A stretch of DNA of 64,000 nt, from contig CP017950.1 of the NCBI GenBank assembly GCA_002838205.1, positions 936,858 to 1,000,857 on the forward strand. The letters are read 5' to 3'. This document shows, in pieces, positions 48,619-57,538 of this stretch. The DNA comes from Tenericutes bacterium MZ-XQ (GTDB lineage: Bacteria; Bacillota_I; Bacilli_A; Acholeplasmatales; Acholeplasmataceae). Under the pieces are notes generated by a model. It was not told where the DNA came from. It saw only the letters and a list, made by a program, of their open reading frames with translations, and searched no databases. A program made the position numbers and the translations under genes. How positions within the stretch are numbered: position 1 is the stretch's first letter; each line of letters starts with the position of its first letter.

Positions 48619-49506
48619 TTATTTACTTTTTGGATTGACATGTACCATGCAATGAATGACTTCTCTATATTTCTCTTCAACGCTTATGTGAACAGTTTCT
48701 GCAATATCATGCGCATGTTTTAGAGATAATCCATCGTCAACTCCGATTTCTACATCTACATACCATTCAGTCATGTGTCTTCTTACTCTTAAATCATCTA
48801 TAGATTTAACGCCTTGGACTGTTTTAATGAAAGTTTGTATATCATTTAGTTTTTCTGGTTCTGGAGATTCGTCTACTAAAAATGAAGCCGCCTCTTTAAT
48901 AATTTGAATAGCTAATCTTAAAATAAAGAAACTGATAATCAATGATCCGATATAATCAAAAACGATTAAGTTAAATTGAGCTAGCAGTAAAACAAATACA
49001 GTTAGTCCTGTTGAGAAAATATCATAAAAATGGTTTTTAAACTCTGCTTTTAGTGTTGGATTATCGAACTTTGTGTTCAACTTGAAATAGAAATATGCTA
49101 AAAACATCTTTATGACAAGTGCAAGTGTAGAGATAACGAGCGTCCAAATGTTTGGAATAATGTGATCATTTGGATTTTCTATATAAAAAATAATGTTGCT
49201 AACTGATCCGTAAGCAAGGTATATAGCAGTTGCTGCAAAGATGATGCCAATGGTATAGTATGCGAGTCCTTCAAATTTTTGGTGTCCATATGGATGGTCT
49301 TTATCTGGACTTTTAGTTGCAACCTTAAGTACAAAGAAAATGATTGTGCTCATAAATATATCAGATAATGAGTTCACACCATCAGATACTAATGCTTGGG
49401 AATTACCCCAAATCCCAAATCCCAATTTGATAATAGTTAAAAATATATTAATCGCTAGACCAATATAGATTGCTGTAAGTATTTGTTTTCTGCTTGTTTT
49501 TGTCAT
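48619..49506 (-). CDS. Cation diffusion facilitator (CDF) efflux transporter
   Basis: 295 residues, six membrane helices. Metal-site motifs are LVSDGVNSLSD (helix 2, two Asp), DHPYGHQKFEG and a helix 5 FDYIGSLIISF with the second Asp. The cytoplasmic C-terminal domain (about 205-295) has HxH-type ligands (HDIAETVH, HCMVHV). It exports Zn2+, Mn2+ or Fe2+ against a proton gradient. GAGG lies before the ATG at 49506. It is third in the operon dnaE - hypothetical - CDF. Confidence 0.92.
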   Translation of the reverse strand: MTKTSRKQILTAIYIGLAINIFLTIIKLGFGIWGNSQALVSDGVNSLSDIFMSTIIFFVLKVATKSPDKDHPYGHQKFEGLAYYTIGIIFAATAIYLAYGSVSNIIFYIENPNDHIIPNIWTLVISTLALVIKMFLAYFYFKLNTKFDNPTLKAEFKNHFYDIFSTGLTVFVLLLAQFNLIVFDYIGSLIISFFILRLAIQIIKEAASFLVDESPEPEKLNDIQTFIKTVQGVKSIDDLRVRRHMTEWYVDVEIGVDDGLSLKHAHDIAETVHISVEEKYREVIHCMVHVNPKSK

Positions 49507-49513
49507 AGTAACC

Positions 49514-50038
49514 TCATTGCATATAAAACTTCTCTTGAAGTTGTTTCATGTTGTTTTTTATAAATTTTTCATCAAATCCAAAAATCATTTGATATCGATC
49601 CATATATTTCATATCCTCTTGATCGGATAACGAAAGTTGATCATACTTTCTTCCAATAAATAAAATGAGTTCTATCATTTTTTTGATATCTTGTACTGAA
49701 ACAAGTATGATTTCTCTATAACTTATCGTTTTATACTCATTGTAAAAATGCAAATCCACTTGAAAATAACTGAAATTTCTTTTTTGATAGATGACAACAT
49801 CATATGCGAGCATGGATAAAAACATGCGTTCAATGAGCTCTTCAACAAACTCAAAGTGATTATCCTTAAGTAAGTTAAATAAAATGCTTGCGACATTGTC
49901 TATAATTTCATTAAATAAGTCTGGATCTGCTTTAAAACGATATAGTTTTTTTAGTGTCATAATTTGATCAGCAAACAAGCGTTGATAATCATATTCTAAC
50001 ATTTGCTTTTTTTCTTTTGACCAATGATCAAATCTCAT
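49514..50038 (-). CDS. Hypothetical protein between dnaE and CDF gene
   Basis: 174 residues, soluble, rich in aromatic and charged residues, probably helical (LFNEIIDNVASILFNLLKDN; EFVEELIERMFLSMLAYD). I recognise no domain. Start overlaps the dnaE stop (ATGA), and AGGTGG precedes it, so it is translated with dnaE. Confidence 0.75.
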   Translation of the reverse strand: MRFDHWSKEKKQMLEYDYQRLFADQIMTLKKLYRFKADPDLFNEIIDNVASILFNLLKDNHFEFVEELIERMFLSMLAYDVVIYQKRNFSYFQVDLHFYNEYKTISYREIILVSVQDIKKMIELILFIGRKYDQLSLSDQEDMKYMDRYQMIFGFDEKFIKNNMKQLQEKFYMQ

Positions 50039-53001
50039 GATACCACCTCATTGATGGTATACATTTTTTCGACAATATAAGTTATTTTACCATTAAAATT
50101 GTTTTCTTTAACCTCAAAAAGTTTAATTTTATCATCTAAAATACTGATGTACTTTTCATAGCTTTTTGTAAATAGCGTTACCTCAATCTGAGTTTGACCA
50201 TCATCAATGGTCAAAAACGCCATTTGTTTTCCTTGTTTTGTTTTAATCACTTTCTTATTAATAATAAATCCCAAAAATTTCGAATAGTCTTTTTGTTTTG
50301 CAATTTCAATAGTATCTAAATGATGCTCTTTGATATATGATTCATATAGTCTAAGCGGATGATAAACTAAATTAAAGCCGATGGATTCTTTTTCAAAGAT
50401 TGCTAATTCTTTAAAAGTATACTCATCATATGTTTTGAGTTTAAAATCAGATATGTACATCTCATATCCCGCATGTTCAGTTTTTTTGTTCTCTATCATT
50501 GTTCGATGATTCATATCAAAAACATCTAATGCACCACTATGAATAAGCATTTCCATGTTGCGTTCATTAATGGTAGATTTCATATGATTTTTGAATGATT
50601 GAAAATCATCAAACTGATTTTCTTTTCTGACATCTAGTATTTTTTGAACCAGGGTTTTTCCGATACTCTTGATTTGGGTTAATGGTAGGTAAATCTGGTC
50701 TTTATAAATCTCGAATCGATCTGTTGATATTTTAATATTTGGTGATTCAACATTAATCCCATTTTTTCTCAAATCTAGTATATAATCATAAATCGTTTGA
50801 TCATTTCCAATGACATTTGATAGTAAAATTGTCATAAACTTTTTATAATGGTTAGCTTTTAAATATGCCATTTGATAGGCAACCATACTATATGCAACAC
50901 TATGGCTTCTATTAAACCCATAATCTGCAAACTTCACGATTAAATCGTAAATCGTTTCTGCAGTTTCTTTAGGATAGTTTTGAGCTGAACATTTTTCAAT
51001 AAATCTTTGACTTTCTCTTTCCAAGATCTTTTTATCTTTTTTAGATATACCTCTTCTAAGTAAATCCGCCTCAGCGAGCGTATATCCAGCAAACTCGTGA
51101 GCAATCCTCATGATTTGTTCCTGATAGATAATGATCCCATATGTCGGTTCTAAAATGTCTTTTAGTTTTGGATGAATATATGTGTAATTTTTACCGTTTC
51201 TTCTTTCGATATATTCATCAATATTTTCCATCGGACCTGGTCTAAAAAGTGCTAGTATCGCAACAATATCTTCAAAGTCCCTTGGTTTTAGTTTTCTTAA
51301 AACATTTCTCATCCCACTTGATTCCAACTGAAAAATGCCTTCTGTAGAGGCTTGACTCAAAAGTTCATATGTTTTTTTGTCATCTAGAGGAACTTCTTTT
51401 ATATTAAAATTAGGTATTTCTTTTTGGATAAGCTTGCAAACATCATCTATGATTTGTAAGTTTCTGATGCCTAAAAAATCAATTTTAAGTAATCCTAATG
51501 ACTCAAGATCACTCGCTTCAAACTGAGATTGAAAAAATCCTTGAGATGATTGTTGTAATGGAATATGTTTTAATAAATCTTGAGAAGCTAAAATCATGCC
51601 AGCTGCATGTGTTCCAGTATGTCTAGGTAATCCTTCTATTTTTTTTGCAACTTTTAATAATCTGACAGTTTCTTCATCGGTCGTATCGACTTGTTCATTT
51701 AAAACTCTTTTGATAATCGCATTGACTCTTTGTAAGTCGATTTTCATGACACGCGCAATGTCTCTTATCGAAGATCTAAGTGCAAATGTTCCAAAAGTAA
51801 CTATAGAAATCATATGATGTTTACCATACTTTTCTTGGACGTATTGTATCACTTCATCTCGTTTATTATCTGGAAAATCCATATCAATATCTGGCATAGT
51901 GATTCTTTCAGGATTTAAAAAACGTTCAAATAATAAATGATACTCAATTGGATCAATATCTGTGATACCTAAGCAATAAGAGACTAAGGATCCTGCAGCA
52001 CTTCCTCTACCGGGTCCTACGTATATATCATGAGTTTTTGCGTATCTTACAAAATCAAAAACAATTAAGAAGTAGTGATCAAATCCCATGTTATGAATCA
52101 CATCAAGCTCATAAAGTAATCGTTCTTGATAAACTTTATGATCCTTACCTGTGTTTTCTAATCTTTTCTTTAAACCCTTGATGGCTAAGGATTTTATATA
52201 TGCCTTAGATGATGAACCTTTGATGTCATATTTAGGCATATCAAAATGTGGGTTTTCCCAAGTAAACTGAACAGAGTTTATGAATGCGTTTAAATGATCA
52301 AATACTTCTTTATATTCCGAAAATAGACTGTTAATCTCATGTTGATCGAGCAAATGAAAATCCGCATCTTCTTTGACTTGATGATCTTCACTTTCAATTT
52401 TTATTAATGCTTCATAAACAGATTTATCTCCAGTATTCAAATACCCTGTTTGGTGTAGTGGTAACATTTGAATACTTAACTCTTTAGATAATTGTTTTAA
52501 TGCAGGTGCTACTACAATTTCATGATCAAAATCATCTAAAGAAAGCCCTAAATAAAAATCTGTAAATTTTTGTTTAAATTCAATTGCAATATCCATGGCT
52601 TGCTCAATGTCTTTATTTAATAAATAGTGATCTATGACTGATGTTTTATAAGTCACGAAAATGAGTCCTTCTTGAAACTCTATCAGTTTTTCATAGGTTA
52701 ATTCGTTTTGACTTTTTAGTAAGCTGATTTGTAATAAGTTTTGATAGCCTTCTTGATTTTTAACATAAATCAAAAATGAAGTTTCTAACATAAGATAATT
52801 CACTTGAACATGAATGCCTAAAATAGGTTTAATGCTATATTTTTCAGCATAACGATAAAAATGAAGCATACCATGGAGTTGCTCATCACTTAAAGCTAAA
52901 AAATCATATCCACGCGCTTTAGCTTCTTTAACTAAAGTCTCCATGGGTATGGTATTTTTTAACATTGAATATGAACTTTGAATACCAAGAACTCCAATCA
53001 T
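50035..53001 (-). CDS. dnaE: DNA polymerase III subunit alpha (DnaE)
   Basis: 988-residue C-family replicative polymerase. Polymerase motifs: GRGSAAGSLVSYCLG and PDIDMDFPD with catalytic aspartates, plus YQEQIMRIAHEFAGYT and FNRSHSVAYS. A C-terminal OB-fold (GFIINKKVIKTKQGKQMAFL) follows. The N-terminal PHP domain is degenerate: the expected HLHxHS is LGIQSSYS and LTDHG is LSDEQ, so its metal site is lost. It is at the short end for DnaE. AGGTG lies 6 nt before the ATG at 53001. It probably works with a PolC elsewhere. Confidence 0.95.
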   Translation of the reverse strand: MIGVLGIQSSYSMLKNTIPMETLVKEAKARGYDFLALSDEQLHGMLHFYRYAEKYSIKPILGIHVQVNYLMLETSFLIYVKNQEGYQNLLQISLLKSQNELTYEKLIEFQEGLIFVTYKTSVIDHYLLNKDIEQAMDIAIEFKQKFTDFYLGLSLDDFDHEIVVAPALKQLSKELSIQMLPLHQTGYLNTGDKSVYEALIKIESEDHQVKEDADFHLLDQHEINSLFSEYKEVFDHLNAFINSVQFTWENPHFDMPKYDIKGSSSKAYIKSLAIKGLKKRLENTGKDHKVYQERLLYELDVIHNMGFDHYFLIVFDFVRYAKTHDIYVGPGRGSAAGSLVSYCLGITDIDPIEYHLLFERFLNPERITMPDIDMDFPDNKRDEVIQYVQEKYGKHHMISIVTFGTFALRSSIRDIARVMKIDLQRVNAIIKRVLNEQVDTTDEETVRLLKVAKKIEGLPRHTGTHAAGMILASQDLLKHIPLQQSSQGFFQSQFEASDLESLGLLKIDFLGIRNLQIIDDVCKLIQKEIPNFNIKEVPLDDKKTYELLSQASTEGIFQLESSGMRNVLRKLKPRDFEDIVAILALFRPGPMENIDEYIERRNGKNYTYIHPKLKDILEPTYGIIIYQEQIMRIAHEFAGYTLAEADLLRRGISKKDKKILERESQRFIEKCSAQNYPKETAETIYDLIVKFADYGFNRSHSVAYSMVAYQMAYLKANHYKKFMTILLSNVIGNDQTIYDYILDLRKNGINVESPNIKISTDRFEIYKDQIYLPLTQIKSIGKTLVQKILDVRKENQFDDFQSFKNHMKSTINERNMEMLIHSGALDVFDMNHRTMIENKKTEHAGYEMYISDFKLKTYDEYTFKELAIFEKESIGFNLVYHPLRLYESYIKEHHLDTIEIAKQKDYSKFLGFIINKKVIKTKQGKQMAFLTIDDGQTQIEVTLFTKSYEKYISILDDKIKLFEVKENNFNGKITYIVEKMYTINEVVS

Positions 53002-53056
53002 GCTCTTCACCTATATTTATTATACATGCTTTTTAATATCTTCCAAACTGTGTTAT

Positions 53057-53084
53057 AAAAAAAATGCTATGATTAGCATTTTTT
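53057..53084 (-). terminator. Terminator of flavodoxin gene
   Basis: AAAATGCTA and TAGCATTTT stem with a 4-nt loop and A/T runs on both sides. Confidence 0.85.
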
Positions 53085-53092
53085 ATATCTTC

Positions 53093-53521
53093 TTAGAATT
53101 TAGCAAATGATTTACCAAATTCAACACATTCTTCCTCTTCTTCAGAACTTGGTGTTGAATTGATTTTAAATCCTGCTTCGAATAACTCAGCTCCAGAATC
53201 TTTTATACGGTCTTCCCAAGCTTCCATCCATTCACCTTCACCCCATCCGTATGATCCGAATAAAGCTACTTTTTTACCTGATAATGAACCTTCTAGTGCT
53301 TCAAAGAATGGTTCAAATTCATCTTCTTCTAGTGTTTCAACACCCATTGATGGGCATCCAAATGCAATTTTATCAAAAGCTGCTGCTTCATCAACTTCAA
53401 TTGCATCAACAGATCTATAATCTACTGATAATCCTTCTGCTTCTAAACCTTCTTTGATTTTTTCTGCCATGATTTCAGTGTTACCTGTACCACTCCAATA
53501 AACGACTAATACGTCTGCCAT
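53093..53521 (-). CDS. Flavodoxin
   Basis: 142-residue short-chain, strongly acidic flavodoxin that carries FMN and passes low-potential electrons. The phosphate loop is WSGTGNTE at 9-16; FGCPSMGVETLEEDEFEPF and FGSYGWGEGEW hold the isoalloxazine-stacking residues. AAGGAG lies 9 nt before the ATG. A near-consensus promoter is upstream and a terminator follows, so it is its own unit. Partners (ferredoxin reductase or pyruvate-oxidising enzymes) are not in the window. Confidence 0.95.
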   Translation of the reverse strand: MADVLVVYWSGTGNTEIMAEKIKEGLEAEGLSVDYRSVDAIEVDEAAAFDKIAFGCPSMGVETLEEDEFEPFFEALEGSLSGKKVALFGSYGWGEGEWMEAWEDRIKDSGAELFEAGFKINSTPSSEEEEECVEFGKSFAKF

Positions 53522-53559
53522 GTTTAGACACTCCTTTTTATTTCTTAATTTACGTTCAT

Positions 53560-53588
53560 ATTATAGTTTAAATAAAGGGTAAAGTCAA
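53560..53588 (-). promoter_or_regulatory. Promoter of flavodoxin gene
   Basis: On the minus strand TTGACT (53583-53588) and TATAAT (53560-53565) with 17-nt spacing. Confidence 0.85.
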
Positions 53589-53597
53589 AAGATATAA

Positions 53598-55658
53598 CTA
53601 CAATTTTTTATAAAGATAATATAAAGTTGAAGCACTAATTAACAATATAATGATCATTGGTAAAAAATCTTGGATTTCAAATACCTGTTCATCTTCGCTA
53701 ATATATATCATTCGACTAAAAATAGTTTGATTGCCACTTGTATCAACGACAACATATGAAACTTCGTATGATCCGGGATATGTTGTATCTATATAATCAA
53801 TAGATGTGTATATATCAAAGACATCTACATTATCATTTATAAATAATCCTTCCATTATATCAACATGCTCATACATCTTAACATATAATGATTGTCCTTC
53901 AATGATTGGTGGTTCACGATCAATGACAAAAACATTTACCTTTTTTGTCGTTTGATTAAGGGAGCTATCTAAAATGGTATAGATGCATGTGTATGCTCCA
54001 ATTTGTGTGACATCAATATCAGATGTTATGAGAACATCAGCAATAGTTACATAAGTATAGTTATCATCAACATTTACTATATAGCTGATCAAGTCTAAAT
54101 CAGCTTGATTCAGTTCTAAATATAGATATGATACATCGATTTCTAAAACGGGCGGCATAATATCTACAACTAAAACATCAGCAATATAATAGCTTTCGTT
54201 ATTCGACTGATCGTATGCATAGATAATGAGTTCATATGCTCCTATTTTTTCATAATCTATATGCGAGTCATCTAAAATCATTTTAATATTATCTAGATCA
54301 TATAAATCAATGGCATTAAAATAGATACTTAAGTCTTTTTTTATAAATTCTGTCAACACAATCTCACTGACTTGTGTGATTTCTGGTGGGATTAAATCAA
54401 TGATCTCAACTGTAGTATGTAAAGTCGTTTTATTCTTAAAACAGTCTAAAGCAGTTATACTGAGTTCATATATCCCAATCTGATTCATATTGATATTTGA
54501 ATCTATATCGATATCTAACAAAGAGACATCACAATAATTATCATCTACATTGATATAATGGTTTAAAATAGGGTGTGCAGAAAACACTTCAAAAATGAGT
54601 GATTCTGATATTTCTATATTCGGTCCAATAAGATCCTTAACCTCTACTTCTAAAGTTTTCTGCGTCTCATTGCCAGATTGGTCTGCTATGCTATAGTAGA
54701 TCTTATACTTTCCAACACGATTAGGATCAACATCAAAACTTAAACGAATATCAGTAATATCTACATCATCATAGTTGTCACTTACAGATAAAACATATTC
54801 ATAACAATCACGTTCATCAAACACATCGTAAACTGGGATGATTTTTGGATAAGAAACTAAAATGAGCTCAGGTGGTGTTCTGTCCACAATCTCTATTACA
54901 AAGCTTTCTATGGTTTGATTTCTAGATTTATCTACAGCTAAAACTGTTATTTCATGATATCCCAATCGATCAAATGGAGCTTCACCTCCAATAACAGCGA
55001 AATTCACGTTTAAGTCATAATTATCAGTGATTTCGATAAACTTTGTTATATCTAAAAGGGTGTGAACTTCAATAATGATTGGTTTTATGAGTTCAATCTG
55101 AGGTTTAATGCGATCAATAATCTTTATCTCTTTCACATAGGTTTTTGTATTTCCTGATGTATCTGTGATATAGTATATGACATCATATGTTCCAACCTGA
55201 TTAAAATTAATTGCTTGATCATCGACTTTGACAACTAAATCTTCTGCTTGATCATAATTATCTTTATATTGCAAATGCTGATAAAAATCTGGTGGTTCAC
55301 TATAAACATCTATGATGTATGTCGGTATATAAGTTATTTCCGGTTTTATACCATCTACAACATTGATTGTGATTAATTGCTTTTGCCTAACATCATAAGA
55401 CTCAAAGTAAGCTTCAAAGTAAATATAGTATGTTTTTACATAACTTGTAACAATAGTTGATAAAAATGTACGATTTACTCCTGATCTCACATAGGACGGT
55501 GTATCTGCTACGGCAATCCCATCAATATATAATGTAGCTTCGGGAATTGTAATATAAGATTCTAAATCATCAAAAACGGGTACATCAATGACTGTATTTG
55601 ACCAAATCACTTGTGTCAAACATATGGTCCACTGAAAAAAAGATAACAAAAAAGACAT
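53598..55658 (-). CDS. Surface protein with DUF5011/Ig-like repeats
   Basis: 686 residues. N-terminal hydrophobic signal (FLLSFFQWTICLTQVIW), then about seven Ig-like repeats of roughly 80 residues with the DUF5011 pattern: DNYD near the start, VGxYxxxYxxxDxSGNxT in the middle, and VxDxxPPxI between units (e.g. NQVGTYDVIYYITDTSGN). A single C-terminal helix (FLPMIIILLISASTLYYLY) with KKL anchors it. It is probably displayed outside the cell as an adhesin or structural protein. The ATG at 55658 follows AGAGGTG. The start codon lies inside a hairpin arm that also looks like the terminator of the ABC genes. Confidence 0.85.
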   Translation of the reverse strand: MSFLLSFFQWTICLTQVIWSNTVIDVPVFDDLESYITIPEATLYIDGIAVADTPSYVRSGVNRTFLSTIVTSYVKTYYIYFEAYFESYDVRQKQLITINVVDGIKPEITYIPTYIIDVYSEPPDFYQHLQYKDNYDQAEDLVVKVDDQAINFNQVGTYDVIYYITDTSGNTKTYVKEIKIIDRIKPQIELIKPIIIEVHTLLDITKFIEITDNYDLNVNFAVIGGEAPFDRLGYHEITVLAVDKSRNQTIESFVIEIVDRTPPELILVSYPKIIPVYDVFDERDCYEYVLSVSDNYDDVDITDIRLSFDVDPNRVGKYKIYYSIADQSGNETQKTLEVEVKDLIGPNIEISESLIFEVFSAHPILNHYINVDDNYCDVSLLDIDIDSNINMNQIGIYELSITALDCFKNKTTLHTTVEIIDLIPPEITQVSEIVLTEFIKKDLSIYFNAIDLYDLDNIKMILDDSHIDYEKIGAYELIIYAYDQSNNESYYIADVLVVDIMPPVLEIDVSYLYLELNQADLDLISYIVNVDDNYTYVTIADVLITSDIDVTQIGAYTCIYTILDSSLNQTTKKVNVFVIDREPPIIEGQSLYVKMYEHVDIMEGLFINDNVDVFDIYTSIDYIDTTYPGSYEVSYVVVDTSGNQTIFSRMIYISEDEQVFEIQDFLPMIIILLISASTLYYLYKKL

Positions 55659-55701
55659 CTCATTCACCTCTACATCATATTAGAAATCAAGATGTCTTTT
55701 T
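55649..55701 (-). terminator. Hairpin ending ABC genes and overlapping next start codon
   Basis: AAAAAGACATCT (55649-55660) and AGATGTCTTTTT (55690-55701) form a 12-bp stem with a 29-nt loop. On the minus strand it follows the ABC stop and ends in T. Its loop carries the SD AGAGGTG, and its 3' arm carries the ATG of the DUF5011-type gene. Confidence 0.65.
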
Positions 55702-55708
55702 ACTTTTT

Positions 55709-57538
55709 TTATAATTCAATGCTAAGTTTATCTTCGCTCTCTCTAATAAATTGATTGCGATAAAGTTCAAAGTAATGTCCGCGTTTTGCAATCAGTTCAT
55801 CATGCGTACCCATCTCAATGATTTTACCCATATCAAGCATGACAATTAAATCACTATTGACAATAGTCGATAATCGATGTGCAATGATGAAGCTTGTTCG
55901 TCCGTTTAATAACTTTTCAGTTGCGTACTGAATCACAAGTTCAGATTCTGAATCTATTGAAGACGTTGCTTCATCTAAAATCAGAATTTTTGGATCTGCA
56001 AGAACTGCTCTAGCAAATGATATGAGTTGCTTTTGACCAACCGATAATAAATTACCACCTTCACCAACAAACGTCTCATACCCTTTTTCTAGTTTCTTAA
56101 CAAAATCATCTACACCGACCATTTTCGCAGCATATTTAACTTCCTCATCGGTTGCATCTAATCTTCCGTATCTGATATTCTCTAAAACTGTTGTACTAAA
56201 TAAATGTGGACTTTGTAAAACATAGCCTAGTCTTCTATGTAACCAATGGATACTTCTTTCTCTATAATCTTTGTTATCGATTAAGATGTTTCCTGATTTA
56301 GGTTCATAAAATCTTGCAAGTAAATTGACTAAAGTCGTTTTCCCAGAACCTGTGTGTCCAACTAAAGCTACACTTTGACCTGGTTTTACTTTCAAGTTGA
56401 AGTTTTCTAATATCATTTCGTTTTCTAAATAATAGAATGTTACATCTTTAAACTCTACTTCACCGTGGAGTTCTTCCCAGTTTTCTACCTTATCTTCAAA
56501 TAGCGTACCATAGATTGCTTCAACTTCTTTTGTATCTGTTAAATCTGACTCAGTTTCAATCAAACCTACAATACGCTCAGCTGATGCTTGTGCATTTTGA
56601 AAATCTGATAAGATTCTTGAAATTGCCATAATCGGTTCAAAGAAGTTAATCGTATATGCAATAAACATTTGTAATGTACCAACTGTTATGACAAATTCTA
56701 AAACATAAACTGAACCCTGAAACATGGTTGTTCCTACCGCAATATATGCAAGCACTAAAATGATTGATGAAAATAGTGCTGATGAAATAACTGCTTTAAT
56801 ACTTGCTCTTTTTAGTTGATGAGCAGTGTATGCAAATTCATCAAAATTCTGACCCTCAATACTCAAACTCTTTGTGGTTTTTGCACCTAAAAACCCCTCA
56901 TTGTACTGTGCTGTTAATTGTGAATTGTGTTTTCTTGCAATTCGATGTTGCTTTAAAATAAGTTTTCTAAAGAAATATGCTATCACAAACATTACAGGAA
57001 CAACAATCGTTACAATAAGTGCTAATTTAAAGAAAGTTACATATAGGACAATAAGAATCATAATCATTGATAATCCAGCCCATACGAAATCAACAATTCC
57101 CCATGAAATAATTAATGACAATCGTCTTGCATCAGAAGTCATTCTAGCCATAATCCAGCCTTGTGGCGTTTTATCAAAATAACTGTATGATAACTTTTGT
57201 AGATTCTTAAATGCTTGTCTTCTTAGCTCATAACTTGTTTCAGCTTCAATAATACCAGCTTGATGGATAAATCCCCAAACCGCAATCCCAAAACCAGCTG
57301 CGATTAAAATATTTACAGCAACAAAATATGGCCAAGTTGAATAATCTCCTTCTACAAAGTAAACATCAACTGCATATCTATTTACAAGAGGGATCAGTGC
57401 ATCTAACACAGCAACCATACTTGAAAATGCGATAAGTAAAGTTATTCTTTTTTTAGAAGAAAAGACGATACCAATTATTTTTTTCCAGGTAGATAGTTGA
57501 ACTTTATACTCAACATTAACATCATCTTCATGATGCAT
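55709..57538 (-). CDS. ABC exporter half, catalytically normal NBD (second pair)
   Basis: 609 residues, six membrane helices and an NBD with Walker A GHTGSGKTT, signature LSVGQKQ and Walker B ILILDEATSSID with catalytic Glu; H-loop FIIAHRLST. The ATG at 57538 follows GGTAGGTG and overlaps the partner gene by 11 nt. It forms an asymmetric heterodimer with the upstream gene product. A paralogue pair lies at 15.7-19.3 kb. Confidence 0.9.
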   Translation of the reverse strand: MHHEDDVNVEYKVQLSTWKKIIGIVFSSKKRITLLIAFSSMVAVLDALIPLVNRYAVDVYFVEGDYSTWPYFVAVNILIAAGFGIAVWGFIHQAGIIEAETSYELRRQAFKNLQKLSYSYFDKTPQGWIMARMTSDARRLSLIISWGIVDFVWAGLSMIMILIVLYVTFFKLALIVTIVVPVMFVIAYFFRKLILKQHRIARKHNSQLTAQYNEGFLGAKTTKSLSIEGQNFDEFAYTAHQLKRASIKAVISSALFSSIILVLAYIAVGTTMFQGSVYVLEFVITVGTLQMFIAYTINFFEPIMAISRILSDFQNAQASAERIVGLIETESDLTDTKEVEAIYGTLFEDKVENWEELHGEVEFKDVTFYYLENEMILENFNLKVKPGQSVALVGHTGSGKTTLVNLLARFYEPKSGNILIDNKDYRERSIHWLHRRLGYVLQSPHLFSTTVLENIRYGRLDATDEEVKYAAKMVGVDDFVKKLEKGYETFVGEGGNLLSVGQKQLISFARAVLADPKILILDEATSSIDSESELVIQYATEKLLNGRTSFIIAHRLSTIVNSDLIVMLDMGKIIEMGTHDELIAKRGHYFELYRNQFIRESEDKLSIEL

